The notes: generated by a model from the letters alone, not told the origin. A stretch of DNA of 64,000 nucleotides from RUG11237 sp050874665 (GCA_050874665.1 JBNMLC010000001.1:248001-312000), one strand, 5' to 3'. Positions 1-9,492 are shown, counted from the first letter of the stretch. Translations and numbers: made by a program.

Positions 1-677
1 AAGTAGTTTTGCAGATGGTACAGATTTTAGAGGAAAATGAAGAATATGATTGTGTGGCTGCTTTTCAGGAAAAAAGAAATGAAGGAAGAGTGTTAACTTT
101 TTTTAAAAATGTATTCTATAAAATTATCAACCAATTAGCAGATACGGAATTTATTTCCGGTGCCAGTGATTTTAGAACTTTTCGTTCTAATATGCGGACG
201 GCAATTTTAAGCATGAGTGAATATCACAGATTTTCCAAAGGAATTTTTTCGTGGGTCGGGTTTGAAACAAAATTTATCCCTTATGTAGCGGAAAAGCGGA
301 ATGCCGGTACCTCAAAATGGTCTTTTAAAAAATTGTTTAAATACGGATTAGATGGTATTATTTCATTTTCAGTAGCGCCTTTGCGACTCGCTACATGGGC
401 AGGTACTATTTGTGCAGAATTAGCGTTGTTATATATGGTAATTATTTTTCTTCAGAAAATCTTTTTTGGGATAGATGTTCCGGGACATGCGACGGTGGTG
501 ACATTAATCTTATTTATCGGCGGTGTGCAATTGTTTTTCTTAGGAATCTTAGGAGAGTACATTTCAAAAATGTATATACAGGAAAAGAAACGTCCTATTT
601 ATATAACGAGAGAAACGCTGGGAATCGAAGAAAATCACAAAAAAGAAATGGCAGGCATGAATCATGAAATTCAGTAA
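1..677 (+). CDS. GtrB/DPM1-like family 2 glycosyltransferase (5' end outside window)
   Basis: The reading frame is open to the left edge, so the N-terminal nucleotide-binding half is missing; the visible part is about 225 residues. The segment around FISGASDFR followed by a basic amphipathic stretch and two hydrophobic segments near the C-terminus matches the GtrB/DPM1 layout, in which a cytosolic GT-A domain loads a sugar onto polyprenyl phosphate and two membrane helices anchor it. The stop overlaps the start of the next gene by 14 bases, so the two are translationally coupled. The neighbour is a GT-C membrane transferase that could use the lipid-linked sugar. The family is secure; sugar and lipid are not determined. 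Confidence 0.85.
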   Translation, partial: VVLQMVQILEENEEYDCVAAFQEKRNEGRVLTFFKNVFYKIINQLADTEFISGASDFRTFRSNMRTAILSMSEYHRFSKGIFSWVGFETKFIPYVAEKRNAGTSKWSFKKLFKYGLDGIISFSVAPLRLATWAGTICAELALLYMVIIFLQKIFFGIDVPGHATVVTLILFIGGVQLFFLGILGEYISKMYIQEKKRPIYITRETLGIEENHKKEMAGMNHEIQ

Positions 678-2196
678 AATGTCGGAAGATGTTATAAAAC
701 TTTTATATGTGCTATTTTTGATTGGAATTAATGTCTGTGTCTTGTTTTTTGCTCAAAGCACGAAATACGCATATAAGAGAAAATTTTTGCTAAATAACGT
801 TACACTTCTTGTCATAGGTTTTATTTTGCTTATAGGAGGGGGCATTCTTTGTGCAAGTATGTTGCGAAAGATTACCATTCATTTAAATTACTGTGTGTTG
901 GCAGGAACAGCACTTTTGTTTATTTCCCAAATTTATATATGCAAGAATATATATTTTGAAACGGCGTGGGATGCAAGAGTTATGGTAACTGCAGCAAGAC
1001 AGATGGGAAATGGAATCTATCAGGGAGAGTTTGACACTTATTTTTCCTATTATCCGAATAACTTGTTTTTGACTACCCTCATTTCGTTTGCTTGTAAAGC
1101 AATCACTTGTTTTGGAGATGTGACCAGACAGCAATATTTTTTCCCTATGATAGTGATACAGTGCCTGATTTCCTGTATCACGGGAGCTCTTATATATAAA
1201 TCAGTTCAAATGTTAATTAATGAAAAATGGGCAATGGCAGCCTGGATTTTTTATGTGGCGTTACTTGGATTTAACCCGTGGCTGGTAATTGTATACAGTG
1301 ATTCTATGTCTTTGTTTTTCTCTATTGCATGCTTTTATCTTTATTTAAAATCCTACGGCGGCTGGAGGGAAGTAATAAAATGGGCGTTCATGGCAGGTCT
1401 GGCAAGTATCGGCTATTTAATCAAACCTCAGAATGTTATAGTGCTGATTGCCTGTGTTGTTATTACTTTACTGCGGATAGGTAGGGAGAAAAAAGAAAGA
1501 TTTCTTCAAATAATCTGTATTAGTGCCGGAATTTTTCTATTTGCGGGGGTACAGCTTTTGGGAACTCAAATAAGCATGAAATCAAGTATACAGATAAATA
1601 AAGACATAAAGATGCCTATGATACATTGGGCTATGATGGGATTAAACCCTGAGGGGCATGGTGCTTATAATAAAGATGATGTGTTGTATACACAATCCTT
1701 TGAATCAACAGACGAAATGAAAAAAGCAGATTGGGAAGTGATAAAGGGAAGAATGAAGGCGTATGGCGTTCGTGGTATGGCGGATCATCTGAAAGAGAAA
1801 ACATTGATTAACTATGCAGACGGAGTATTTGCATGGAGATGTGAGGGAAACTTTTTTCATACCTTATTTCCGGACATTAATTCTAAGGTTTCGGGAAAGT
1901 TAAAAGACTTATTTTATTATGGAAAAAGCTGGCCGGGAAAGTTAAGAGAAACTTTTGTTCAGGGAGTATGGCTTCAGGTTTTGTTCTGGATGGCAGCGGC
2001 AGTTGCATTCAAAGAAGAAAAGGAAAAAGATGCAGTCAATGTGGCTTTACTGACTGTGATAGGGACTATCCTTTTTGCAACAATATTTGAGGCAAGGGCA
2101 CGTTATTTAATGTGCAATGCATCTATTTATATAGTACTGGCCATTCTAGGAATGAGAACAGTGTATCAAAGGCTTGGGATTCTTGACAGAGAATGA
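664..2196 (+). CDS. Multi-pass GT-C type membrane glycosyltransferase
   Basis: This 510-residue protein is made almost entirely of hydrophobic helices. After the first few helices comes an acidic loop with WDARVMVTAARQMGNG, in the position where ArnT/PMT-type (GT39/GT-C) enzymes carry their catalytic Asp. It starts inside the preceding GtrB-like gene. The natural reading is that the GtrB-like enzyme makes a polyprenyl-P-sugar and this protein transfers the sugar to a glycan on the outer face of the membrane. No specific family name is certain, and it could be annotated simply as a membrane protein. The start ATG at 664 is the first in frame. Confidence 0.7.
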   Translation: MKFSKMSEDVIKLLYVLFLIGINVCVLFFAQSTKYAYKRKFLLNNVTLLVIGFILLIGGGILCASMLRKITIHLNYCVLAGTALLFISQIYICKNIYFETAWDARVMVTAARQMGNGIYQGEFDTYFSYYPNNLFLTTLISFACKAITCFGDVTRQQYFFPMIVIQCLISCITGALIYKSVQMLINEKWAMAAWIFYVALLGFNPWLVIVYSDSMSLFFSIACFYLYLKSYGGWREVIKWAFMAGLASIGYLIKPQNVIVLIACVVITLLRIGREKKERFLQIICISAGIFLFAGVQLLGTQISMKSSIQINKDIKMPMIHWAMMGLNPEGHGAYNKDDVLYTQSFESTDEMKKADWEVIKGRMKAYGVRGMADHLKEKTLINYADGVFAWRCEGNFFHTLFPDINSKVSGKLKDLFYYGKSWPGKLRETFVQGVWLQVLFWMAAAVAFKEEKEKDAVNVALLTVIGTILFATIFEARARYLMCNASIYIVLAILGMRTVYQRLGILDRE

Positions 2197-2254
2197 TGTT
2201 TTTAGTAAAATGTCTGTTTGAAACTTATATGGTAAACTCAGGAGAGGAAAGACT

Positions 2255-3073
2255 ATGGAAGAACAATATTCCGTTTTAATGTCCGTTTATGATAAAGAAA
2301 AGGCTGAATATTTAGAACAAAGTATGGAAAGCATATGGAAGCAGTCATTACCTACGGATGATTTTGTATTGGTTTGTGATGGTGAACTGACGAAGGAACT
2401 ACAGCAGGTGATTACACAACAAAAAAAGGAGCATAAAGAAAGGCTGAATGTTGTCATACTTCCGGAAAGGTCAGGACTTGGCAAGGCACTCAATCAGGGA
2501 ATAAAGTATTGTAAACATAATATTGTGGCACGTATGGATAGCGACGATATCAGTAAGCCGGAACGTATGCAAAAGCAGCTTAAAATTTTGCAAGAGCAGA
2601 AGGTAGCAATGGTAGGAAGTGCGGTGGAAGAATTTTCAAAGACTACGAAGCAGATTATGGCAGTTCGCAAGATGCCGGAAACAAGTGAGGATATCAGAAA
2701 ATTTGCGGCCAGAAGAAATCCATTTAATCATCCGAGTATCATGTACCGAAAAGATGTGGTAGAGGCGGTTGGTGGTTATCTGGATTGTCCATTTTTTGAG
2801 GATTACTATCTGTGGGGACGTATCCTAAAGGCAGGATATGAAGGATATAATATACAGGAAAGCCTTTTGTATATGAGAGCCGGGGAAGATATGTATCAGC
2901 GCAGAGGAGGAATCCATTATGCAAGACTTGCGGTTGCCTTTCGATGGAAACTCCATAAAATGGGGATATCACGTTTGAGTGATTTTATGATATCTGCAGG
3001 AGGACAAGTGTTGGTTTGCCTGATTCCAAATAGTTTACGCACCAAGTTTTATAAAAAGTTTTTGAGAAAATAA
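2255..3073 (+). CDS. Family 2 glycosyltransferase, AmsE-like
   Basis: The protein has 272 residues. It begins with the GT-A nucleotide-binding strand (YSVLMSVYDKEKAEYLEQSM) and has a clear metal/nucleotide DxD element in ARMDSDDIS near residue 95. The N-terminal pattern, with MSVYxKE and CDGELT, is that of the AmsE/galactosyltransferase-like subgroup found in exopolysaccharide clusters. No membrane anchor is evident. A good ribosome site (aggagagg) lies upstream of ATG 2255, and the gene is 58 bases after the GT-C gene, probably in one operon. Donor and acceptor are unknown. Confidence 0.85.
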   Translation: MEEQYSVLMSVYDKEKAEYLEQSMESIWKQSLPTDDFVLVCDGELTKELQQVITQQKKEHKERLNVVILPERSGLGKALNQGIKYCKHNIVARMDSDDISKPERMQKQLKILQEQKVAMVGSAVEEFSKTTKQIMAVRKMPETSEDIRKFAARRNPFNHPSIMYRKDVVEAVGGYLDCPFFEDYYLWGRILKAGYEGYNIQESLLYMRAGEDMYQRRGGIHYARLAVAFRWKLHKMGISRLSDFMISAGGQVLVCLIPNSLRTKFYKKFLRK

Positions 3074-3083
3074 TGGAGTTACT

Positions 3084-3530
3084 ATGATGAAGAAAATACA
3101 AGAGTTACTAAAAGAATATAAAGAAATTATCATGTATCTTATTTTTGGCGTTGGAACGACAGCGGTAAATTGGATTATTTATACTATGATTGTAGTATTG
3201 GGAAAGGAAAGAAGTCTGACGGTTGCCAATGTAATCGCCTGGATTGGTGCGGTTGCATTTGCTTATATTACAAATAAATTATGGGTGTTTGAGAGCAAAA
3301 GCTGGAATCCTAAAGTTGTATGGAAAGAACTTGGAATGTTTTTGGGAGCAAGGATTTTTTCCGGGGTCTTTGAAATAGGGTTATTTCCTGTTTTGGTATG
3401 GCTGGGAATGAACCAGTCCATTTTTGGAATTGAAGGTATGCTGGCAAAAATTGTAATTGGTGTAGCAGTAATTATATTAAATTATATTTTCAGTAAATTA
3501 TTGGTTTTCAAAAAAAAGAAAATACAATAA
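3084..3530 (+). CDS. GtrA family membrane protein
   Basis: This is a small protein of 148 residues with four hydrophobic helices and the GtrA hallmarks: an early FGVGTTAVNW segment and a TNKLWVFESK segment after the third helix. GtrA proteins are thought to flip or help present polyprenyl-P-sugars made by GtrB-type enzymes. Its neighbours, a GtrB-like gene and a GT-C transferase, complete that kind of three-part glycosylation module. It begins 10 bases after the preceding gene. A second GtrA homologue is encoded at 25718. Confidence 0.9.
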   Translation: MMKKIQELLKEYKEIIMYLIFGVGTTAVNWIIYTMIVVLGKERSLTVANVIAWIGAVAFAYITNKLWVFESKSWNPKVVWKELGMFLGARIFSGVFEIGLFPVLVWLGMNQSIFGIEGMLAKIVIGVAVIILNYIFSKLLVFKKKKIQ

Positions 3531-3547
3531 TAGAAGTGGAGGAAGCA

Positions 3548-4318
3548 ATGAAAGTTGTAATTCTGGCGGGTGGTTTCGGAACCCGAATCAGTGAGGAAAG
3601 TCACTTAAAGCCGAAGCCAATGATAGAGATTGGTGAACAGCCTATCTTATGGCATATTATGAAACATTATTCTGCTTATGGATTCCATGAATTTATTATT
3701 TGCGGCGGCTATAAGCAGCATATCATTAAGCAATATTTTGCGGATTATTATTTATACAAAAGTGATGTAACGTTTGATTTTTCTAATCAAAACAGCATGC
3801 AGATTCATGATAATGCAGCAGAACCGTGGAAGGTGACGATTGTGGATACCGGATATGCGACTATGACCGGAGGGCGGATTAAGCGGATTCAAAAGTATGT
3901 GGGTGAAGAACCGTTTATGATGACGTATGGAGACGGACTTAGTGATGTTCCTGTGGATAAGCTTGCAGAATTTCATAAAAAAAGTGGAAAAATAGCGACC
4001 ATTACAGCAGTGCAGCCGGGAGGACGTTTTGGAGCACTGGATATTGATGGAACGGACAAAATTCATGGATTTGCAGAAAAAAAGAAGGAGGATGGGGGCT
4101 GGATTAATGCCGGATTTATGGTATTAAATCCAAAGATTTTTGATTATATCAAAGATGATACGACTGTGTTTGAAAAGGAACCTTTAGAGCGTTGTGCAGC
4201 ACAGGGAGAACTTATGGCATATCGTCATGAAGGATTTTGGCAGTGTATGGATACGATGCGTGACAAAAAAATGTTGGAAGATTTATGGAATAGCGGACAG
4301 GCACCGTGGAAACATTAA
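3548..4318 (+). CDS. rfbF: Glucose-1-phosphate cytidylyltransferase
   Basis: It makes CDP-glucose from CTP and glucose 1-phosphate in the cytosol. The N-terminus MKVVILAGGFGTRISEE is the nucleotidyltransferase loop (GGxGTR), followed by KPKPMIEIG, typical of RfbF. The length of 256 residues is the family's usual size. The frame is open further upstream to 3536, but ATG 3548 is preceded by GGAGG at a 5-base distance and gives the canonical N-terminus, so it is the start chosen. It overlaps the 5' reach of the CDP-glucose dehydratase frame, with which it forms a pathway pair. Confidence 0.95.
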   Translation: MKVVILAGGFGTRISEESHLKPKPMIEIGEQPILWHIMKHYSAYGFHEFIICGGYKQHIIKQYFADYYLYKSDVTFDFSNQNSMQIHDNAAEPWKVTIVDTGYATMTGGRIKRIQKYVGEEPFMMTYGDGLSDVPVDKLAEFHKKSGKIATITAVQPGGRFGALDIDGTDKIHGFAEKKKEDGGWINAGFMVLNPKIFDYIKDDTTVFEKEPLERCAAQGELMAYRHEGFWQCMDTMRDKKMLEDLWNSGQAPWKH

Positions 4319-4338
4319 TATTAAGTGTAGAAAAGGCG

Positions 4339-5412
4339 ATGAAAATGCAGAAATTTTATCAAGGGAAAAAAGTTCTAGTTACAGGACATACGGGATTTAA
4401 AGGAACCTGGTTGTGTAAAATGTTGCTTCAATTAGGTGCACAAGTGTATGGGTATTCTTTAGAGCCCCCAACAAATCCAAGTCTTTATGAGATTTGTGGT
4501 ATAGAAAAGTATATTACTTCAGAAATCGGTGATATCAGGGATTTCACACATTTAAAAGCATTTTTGGATAAAGTACAGCCGGAGATTGTGCTTCATTTAG
4601 CCGCACAGCCTATTGTACGGGAAAGTTACAAAAATCCTGTGTATACATATGAGACAAATGTGATGGGTACTGTAAATATATTAGAGTGTGTCAGAACAAC
4701 AAAAAGTGTAAAAAGCTTTCTGAATGTTACCACAGATAAAGTGTATGAAAATAAGGAATGGCAATGGGGCTATCGGGAAAATGAGCCTTTAGATGGCTTT
4801 GACCCTTATTCTAATAGTAAAAGCTGTTCTGAATTGGTAACGCACAGTTACAAAAACAGCTTTTTTGCAGATGGCTCTGTAGCAATTTCGACAGCAAGAG
4901 CAGGGAATGTGATTGGCGGCGGCGATTTTGCTGTAGATAGGATTATCCCGGATTGTATTCGGGCAGCGGAGGAAAAAAGGGAAGTTATTGTGAGAAATCC
5001 GCATTCTACCAGACCGTATCAGCATGTGTTAGATCCTGTTTATGTTTATTTGTATCTTGCTATGATGCAGGCGAAGGATATAAAATACGCAGGGTATTAT
5101 AATGTGGGACCAGATGAATGTGACTGTGTGACTACGGGAGAATTGGTAGAGCTTTTCTGCGATAAATGGCAGGAATCACTTTCATGGAAAAGTATGTCGG
5201 AGAAGAATGCGGTACACGAGGCGAATTTTCTTAAATTGGATTGCAGTAAATTAAAAACAGTATTTGGCTGGAAACCAGTGTTTCATGTAGATGAGGCTGT
5301 CTCGCTGACAGTGGAATTTAGCAAAGAATATTTGTCGGGCAGAGATGTCAATCCATGTATGGAACAACAAATTCGACAAATTTTCGAAAAAAGTATTACA
5401 AATATGAAATAA
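4339..5412 (+). CDS. rfbG: CDP-glucose 4,6-dehydratase
   Basis: This extended short-chain dehydrogenase/reductase converts CDP-glucose to CDP-4-keto-6-deoxyglucose. It has the NAD-binding loop GHTGFKGTWL close to the N-terminus, the NVTTDKVYEN stretch with the catalytic Thr, and the Tyr/Lys pair in DPYSNSKS. The length of 357 residues is normal for RfbG. The frame extends up to 4306, but ATG 4339 (or 4345) gives the usual N-terminus with an aaaagg ribosome site. It follows rfbF directly. The next enzymes of CDP-dideoxyhexose synthesis (RfbH, RfbE) are not in this window, so the final sugar is open. Confidence 0.93.
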   Translation: MKMQKFYQGKKVLVTGHTGFKGTWLCKMLLQLGAQVYGYSLEPPTNPSLYEICGIEKYITSEIGDIRDFTHLKAFLDKVQPEIVLHLAAQPIVRESYKNPVYTYETNVMGTVNILECVRTTKSVKSFLNVTTDKVYENKEWQWGYRENEPLDGFDPYSNSKSCSELVTHSYKNSFFADGSVAISTARAGNVIGGGDFAVDRIIPDCIRAAEEKREVIVRNPHSTRPYQHVLDPVYVYLYLAMMQAKDIKYAGYYNVGPDECDCVTTGELVELFCDKWQESLSWKSMSEKNAVHEANFLKLDCSKLKTVFGWKPVFHVDEAVSLTVEFSKEYLSGRDVNPCMEQQIRQIFEKSITNMK

Positions 5413-5415
5413 TAG

Positions 5416-5444
5416 TTGCTTTAAAATAGGGAGTACCTTATAAT
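5416..5444 (+). promoter_or_regulatory. Probable sigma-A promoter
   Basis: TTGCTT at 5416-5421 and a perfect TATAAT at 5439-5444 are separated by 17 bases, just after rfbG and about 80 bases before the next gene. The -35 box is weak, but the -10 box and spacing are good. Confidence 0.55.
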
Positions 5445-5522
5445 AGAACTTAGACGTGCGTATTTCGGAGTTGTAATGATACGTGGAAAAGATAGAGGAT
5501 CCAATTTAGCAGGAGGAAAAAG

Positions 5523-6443
5523 ATGAGAGAAACAGTATTGGTGATTATGGCGGCTGGAATCGGAAGCAGATTTGGCGGAGGAATCAAGCAGTTAGAGCCA
5601 GTAGGTCCAAATGGTGAAATTATTATGGATTATTCCATTCATGATGCGTTGGAAGCAGGTTTTAATAAAATAATTTTTATCATTCGTAAAGATTTAGAAA
5701 AAGACTTCAAAGAAGTAATAGGAAACCGTATGGAGAAAATCGCAAAATGTGAATATGCATTTCAGGAGATTGATAATCTTCCGGAAGGATTTGAAGTACC
5801 GGAAGGAAGAAAGAAACCGTGGGGAACCGGTCAGGCAGTATTAAGCTGCAAGGGCATTTTAAAAGATCCTTTTGTAGTAATCAATGCAGATGATTATTAC
5901 GGGAAAGAAGCTTTTGTAAAGGTACACGATTATTTGGTAAATGTAGATGAAAATCAGGAAAAATTACCAATGTGTATGGCAGGATTTATTTTAGGAAATA
6001 CGCTCAGCGACAATGGTGCGGTGACGAGAGGCGTGGCTAAAATTGACGAAAATCATATTCTTCTTGATGTGGACGAAACGAGCGGAATTGAACGGAAGGG
6101 TGATAGAGTCGTTGCAGTAGATGATGACGGAAATGAAAAAGAAATTGACCCTAAAAGTTATGCATCTATGAATATGTGGGGGCTTACACCAAAATTTTTA
6201 GACATTCTGGAAAATGGATTTGTGAGATTCTTAAGCCATCTTGGGGATAGAGCCTTAAAGAAAGAATTTTTATTACCAATTATCATTGACCAGTTAATCA
6301 AAGAAGGAAAAGCAGAGGTAAAAGTATTAGAAACCAGAGATAAGTGGTTTGGTGTTACATATAAGGAAGATAAAGAGTCTGTTGTAAATTCTTTCAAAAA
6401 GTTAATCGAGGATGGAGTATATGGCGAAAAGCTTTATAAATAA
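5523..6443 (+). CDS. Sugar-phosphate nucleotidyltransferase family protein
   Basis: The 306-residue protein has an N-terminal nucleotidyltransferase signature (MAAGIGSRFGGGIKQLEPVG) and an acidic NADDYYGKEAF segment that would bind the metal and nucleotide. It should activate a phosphorylated sugar or polyol as an NDP derivative. The branch is commonly annotated only as a nucleotidyltransferase, and I cannot assign the nucleotide or substrate. AGGAGG precedes ATG 5523. The end overlaps the start of the following membrane protein gene by 32 bases, and a promoter lies just upstream, so this gene probably heads a two-gene unit that ends at the palindrome at 7901. Confidence 0.8.
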   Translation: MRETVLVIMAAGIGSRFGGGIKQLEPVGPNGEIIMDYSIHDALEAGFNKIIFIIRKDLEKDFKEVIGNRMEKIAKCEYAFQEIDNLPEGFEVPEGRKKPWGTGQAVLSCKGILKDPFVVINADDYYGKEAFVKVHDYLVNVDENQEKLPMCMAGFILGNTLSDNGAVTRGVAKIDENHILLDVDETSGIERKGDRVVAVDDDGNEKEIDPKSYASMNMWGLTPKFLDILENGFVRFLSHLGDRALKKEFLLPIIIDQLIKEGKAEVKVLETRDKWFGVTYKEDKESVVNSFKKLIEDGVYGEKLYK

Positions 6444-7875
6444 AAAGTCCATCACTATGTTTTCAAAGCTGATTATTTTAATCAGCTTTGAATTTATTTG
6501 TATGACAATCATGGCTTTTGGCATACAGGATAAAACAACATATGTTCTTTATGCAATCGGATTTGCGGCATTGTTGTTAGGGTGTACATGCTTTTTGCCG
6601 GAGACTATCTCAAAAACAAAGGAACAAGTAGTATTTATCATATTACTGGCACTTTGCTTTGTCATAAAAATTATGGCAGCAAACATCTTTCACCCGACAC
6701 CGGTGGCTGATTATAAAACCTTTTATGATACAGCCCAAAGTCTGTCGGAAAGTTATTATTACACAGTAAATCCCTTGTATATTGCACTCTTTCCTCATGT
6801 GTTTGGATATTCGGAAGTTTTGAGTGCTTTTTTTAGAATGTTTGGGGCGGCAGTGGGAGTAGCAGTTAATCTAAATGTAGTATTATCTGTGTTATCTATG
6901 GCATGTCTTTATCAGATTGGTAAAGTTCTTAGAGGATTTCCTATGGCAGTTGTTTGCAGCATTCTTTGGATTTTCTTCCCTTCGCAGTCTTTCTGGAATA
7001 GTTTTGTATTATCAGAACCGTTATATACTACAGAATTACTGATGTTTTGGTGTCTGATTTTGACGATGGAAAAACATCAGAGCAACAAAAAGAAGGCGGT
7101 TTCTTTGGCAGTGGCGGCAGGTCTTATGCTTGTCCTTTTTCAGATGTCTAGGACGGTAGGAGCGATTGTAATAATAGCAATGTTTCTTACAACGTTTCTA
7201 GTGAAAATTGCTTCCATGAATACAAAAAAGGCAGTGCTTGTGTTCCTGACGGTAGTTGTGTTTCTGGTGGGAAACAGACTGGCAGAATACCATGTAGAGA
7301 GCAGAATAGGAACTGCTACCGGAGGCTTTAGCTGGTATCATGTGTGTGTAGGAATGGAGGAAAGTACCGGAGGAAAGTGGAATGAAGAGGACTGGAACCG
7401 TGTGCTTGGTAATGTAAATTATTTTCAACAAAATGGATATAAAAAACCGGCAGCAGAGGCACAAAAAGTGGAAAGAAAAGAGGCAGAACGTAAGGTGCGC
7501 AATTTGTCAAAACCACTGGAGCTTCTTAGAACCAAAATGAAGATACTGCTGGGTAATGACAGCAGCGGAATTATTATTCATTTAAAATATAGTGATGTTT
7601 CCTTGAAAGAAAAAACGTGTGAGCAAATAGAATTTTTAACAAATAGTTTTTATTATATGCTTGTGTTGCTCAGTATATTTGCAGGATTTTTATTCTTTCG
7701 AGAGAAGGAAGGAGATATTTCTTTTATCTTTTTATACACCATTGGACTTACAATGGGACATATGCTGATAGAAGTTCAGGAACGATATCATTATTCCATT
7801 CTTCTCGGATTTCTTGTGGGAGCAGCTTATACAGTCAGTGTTGTAGCTTCTTTTTCCAAAGCAGAGTCGTTCTAG
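6412..7875 (+). CDS. Multi-pass membrane glycosyltransferase (GT39/GT-C like)
   Basis: It has 487 residues, dominated by about ten hydrophobic helices. An early extracytoplasmic loop has ADYKTFYDTAQSLS, the Asp-containing loop typical of PMT/ArnT-type enzymes that use polyprenyl-P-sugars, followed by SEPLYTTELL in a later loop. A soluble stretch around residues 300-385 is rich in Lys and Glu. Starts at 6412 or 6421 are both possible; the 5' end lies inside the nucleotidyltransferase gene. The gene ends just before a long bidirectional terminator. The sugar is unknown. Confidence 0.65.
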   Translation: MEYMAKSFINKKSITMFSKLIILISFEFICMTIMAFGIQDKTTYVLYAIGFAALLLGCTCFLPETISKTKEQVVFIILLALCFVIKIMAANIFHPTPVADYKTFYDTAQSLSESYYYTVNPLYIALFPHVFGYSEVLSAFFRMFGAAVGVAVNLNVVLSVLSMACLYQIGKVLRGFPMAVVCSILWIFFPSQSFWNSFVLSEPLYTTELLMFWCLILTMEKHQSNKKKAVSLAVAAGLMLVLFQMSRTVGAIVIIAMFLTTFLVKIASMNTKKAVLVFLTVVVFLVGNRLAEYHVESRIGTATGGFSWYHVCVGMEESTGGKWNEEDWNRVLGNVNYFQQNGYKKPAAEAQKVERKEAERKVRNLSKPLELLRTKMKILLGNDSSGIIIHLKYSDVSLKEKTCEQIEFLTNSFYYMLVLLSIFAGFLFFREKEGDISFIFLYTIGLTMGHMLIEVQERYHYSILLGFLVGAAYTVSVVASFSKAESF

Positions 7876-7900
7876 TTACACTTGCCTTGTCAAAAGCATA

Positions 7901-7980
7901 CCCCCCAGAGAAACCAAATGCTGCCCCGGAAGGCTGTTTTCGTCCTGCCTTCCGGGGCAGCATTTGGTTTCTCTGGGGGG
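7901..7980. terminator. Bidirectional intrinsic terminator with a 34-bp perfect stem
   Basis: The arms at 7901-7934 and 7947-7980 are exact reverse complements over 34 bases, with a 12-base loop. Short T-rich flanks lie outside the stem on each strand (cattttgc to the right, aaaag to the left). It sits between the convergent genes ending at 7875 and 8012, so it can stop transcription from both sides. The stem is much longer and more GC-rich than other terminators in the window. Confidence 0.85.
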
Positions 7981-8011
7981 CATTTTGCACCTAAGATTTA
8001 ATCAAAATATT

Positions 8012-9385
8012 TTATTTTGAGGAATCCTCCTCTGTCTTAGAGGCGGTGGTCTGCCATGATTCTACACCTTCTGTATTTTCCTTTTGAAACAGTATCTTTA
8101 CAGTAAGTAAGATTAATTTGATATCCAAAAAGAAAGAATAGTTCTGAATATAGTATAAATCCAATTTCAATTTGTCATATGGTGTAGTATTATATTTTCC
8201 ATATACTTGAGCATATCCGGTTAAACCGGCTTTTACCTTCAGACGGAAAGGAAATTCTTCAATTTCTTTTGCATATTGATCAGCAATTTCTTTTCGTTCC
8301 GGTCTTGGGCCTACTACGGACATTTCCCCTTTCAGAATATTTAGTATCTGAGGAAGCTCGTCCAAATGAAGTTTACGGAGAATATTTCCGATAGGGGTAA
8401 TGCGGTTGTCATTTTTCATGGCAAGTCTGGCCCCTTCTTTTTCGGAATCTACACGCATGCTTCGAAATTTGTATATCATGAAGGTCTTTCCATCTTGTGT
8501 AAGACGCTCCTGCTTATAGAAAACAGGACCTCCGTCGTATAATTTGATACAAAGAGAAAAGAGTATCATAAGCGGTGAAGTGACAATTAATAAAATCAAT
8601 GAAATAACAATATCTAAAGCACGTTTTGCCATTTTTTCTTCCGGTGCCAGACCAAAGTTACGGGATAACTGCAATGGGGTATCAAATAGATGGATACTGT
8701 CAGATCCCATAATGATAATATCAGAAAGCTTTGGCATAATATAACAACGGATAGATTTTCCGAAACAATACTTCACAATGTTGTTTCTCATCTCTGAATT
8801 AATATCACATACCAGAACAGCCTGGTGCTCGTTAATTAACTCTTTGATACGTTCTTCTCCCTCGTTTACATGGACAGAACTATGAATCGCGTATTTATCA
8901 CTTCTTGATTTTAATTTACGAATCAGATACTTTGGATTGCGATCACCGTAAATTAATAATAATTGTCTTGGCGGATACAGCTTTTTATAAAGCCAGTGTG
9001 CAAACAATGTCCATGCAATAATGGCAATTCCATCCATAATGGTCATTTTTATAATAGGCACATAAGGCATAATGCGGTAACCAAGAAGACAAAGCTGAAG
9101 CCATGTGACAATATTTAAGCAGATGGTAGACAAAAATTGCGAATATAAAACGTCCATAATCCGCAGATATCCCACTTTATAAGCACTGTAAACATTAGAA
9201 AAGAATAAAAGCAACAGTGCATACAAGGCAATCAATACGAGATGACCATTGTAAAAAAAGTTTTTTGGCAGTGTACCATCATAATAAGTAAACCACGTGT
9301 AAGCATAAATCAGGGTCTGAATGACCATGATAATGGAGGCCAGTACAATAGATAGCAGCCTCTTGTAACGTTCTTTTTTTCTCAT
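8012..9385 (-). CDS. Polyprenyl-phosphate sugar phosphotransferase (glycan-initiating)
   Basis: The 457-residue protein starts the synthesis of a lipid-linked glycan by moving a sugar-1-phosphate to undecaprenyl phosphate. Residues 1-150 hold four to five membrane helices and a CoA-binding-like middle region. From about residue 255 comes the bacterial sugar transferase domain with KFRSMR, LDELPQ(I)LNILKGEMS and VGPRPER, followed by GLTGYAQV. GAGAGG precedes the ATG by 11 bases. A strong minus-strand promoter is at 9430-9458. It is a paralogue of the protein at 34727; the first sugar is not determined. Confidence 0.93.
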   Translation of the reverse strand: MRKKERYKRLLSIVLASIIMVIQTLIYAYTWFTYYDGTLPKNFFYNGHLVLIALYALLLLFFSNVYSAYKVGYLRIMDVLYSQFLSTICLNIVTWLQLCLLGYRIMPYVPIIKMTIMDGIAIIAWTLFAHWLYKKLYPPRQLLLIYGDRNPKYLIRKLKSRSDKYAIHSSVHVNEGEERIKELINEHQAVLVCDINSEMRNNIVKYCFGKSIRCYIMPKLSDIIIMGSDSIHLFDTPLQLSRNFGLAPEEKMAKRALDIVISLILLIVTSPLMILFSLCIKLYDGGPVFYKQERLTQDGKTFMIYKFRSMRVDSEKEGARLAMKNDNRITPIGNILRKLHLDELPQILNILKGEMSVVGPRPERKEIADQYAKEIEEFPFRLKVKAGLTGYAQVYGKYNTTPYDKLKLDLYYIQNYSFFLDIKLILLTVKILFQKENTEGVESWQTTASKTEEDSSK

Positions 9386-9429
9386 AATATTTAGTTCCTC
9401 TCAAAAACGATGTAGATTACATCAGCCAC

Positions 9430-9458
9430 ATTCTAGCAGAGATACAATAAAATGTCAA
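9430..9458 (-). promoter_or_regulatory. Strong promoter for the minus-strand sugar transferase
   Basis: Read on the minus strand: TTGACA (9458-9453), a 17-base spacer ending in TGC, and TAGAAT (9435-9430). The -35 box is a perfect match and the -10 box is extended. It faces away from the plus-strand promoter at 9463. Confidence 0.8.
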
Positions 9459-9462
9459 ATAC

Positions 9463-9492
9463 TTGCAGAAAACAGATGTAATATGATATACT
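9463..9492 (+). promoter_or_regulatory. Promoter for the 9541 operon
   Basis: TTGCAG at 9463-9468 and TATACT at 9487-9492 are 18 bases apart. It lies 5 bases from the -35 box of the divergent promoter, so both probably share regulatory DNA. Confidence 0.6.
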
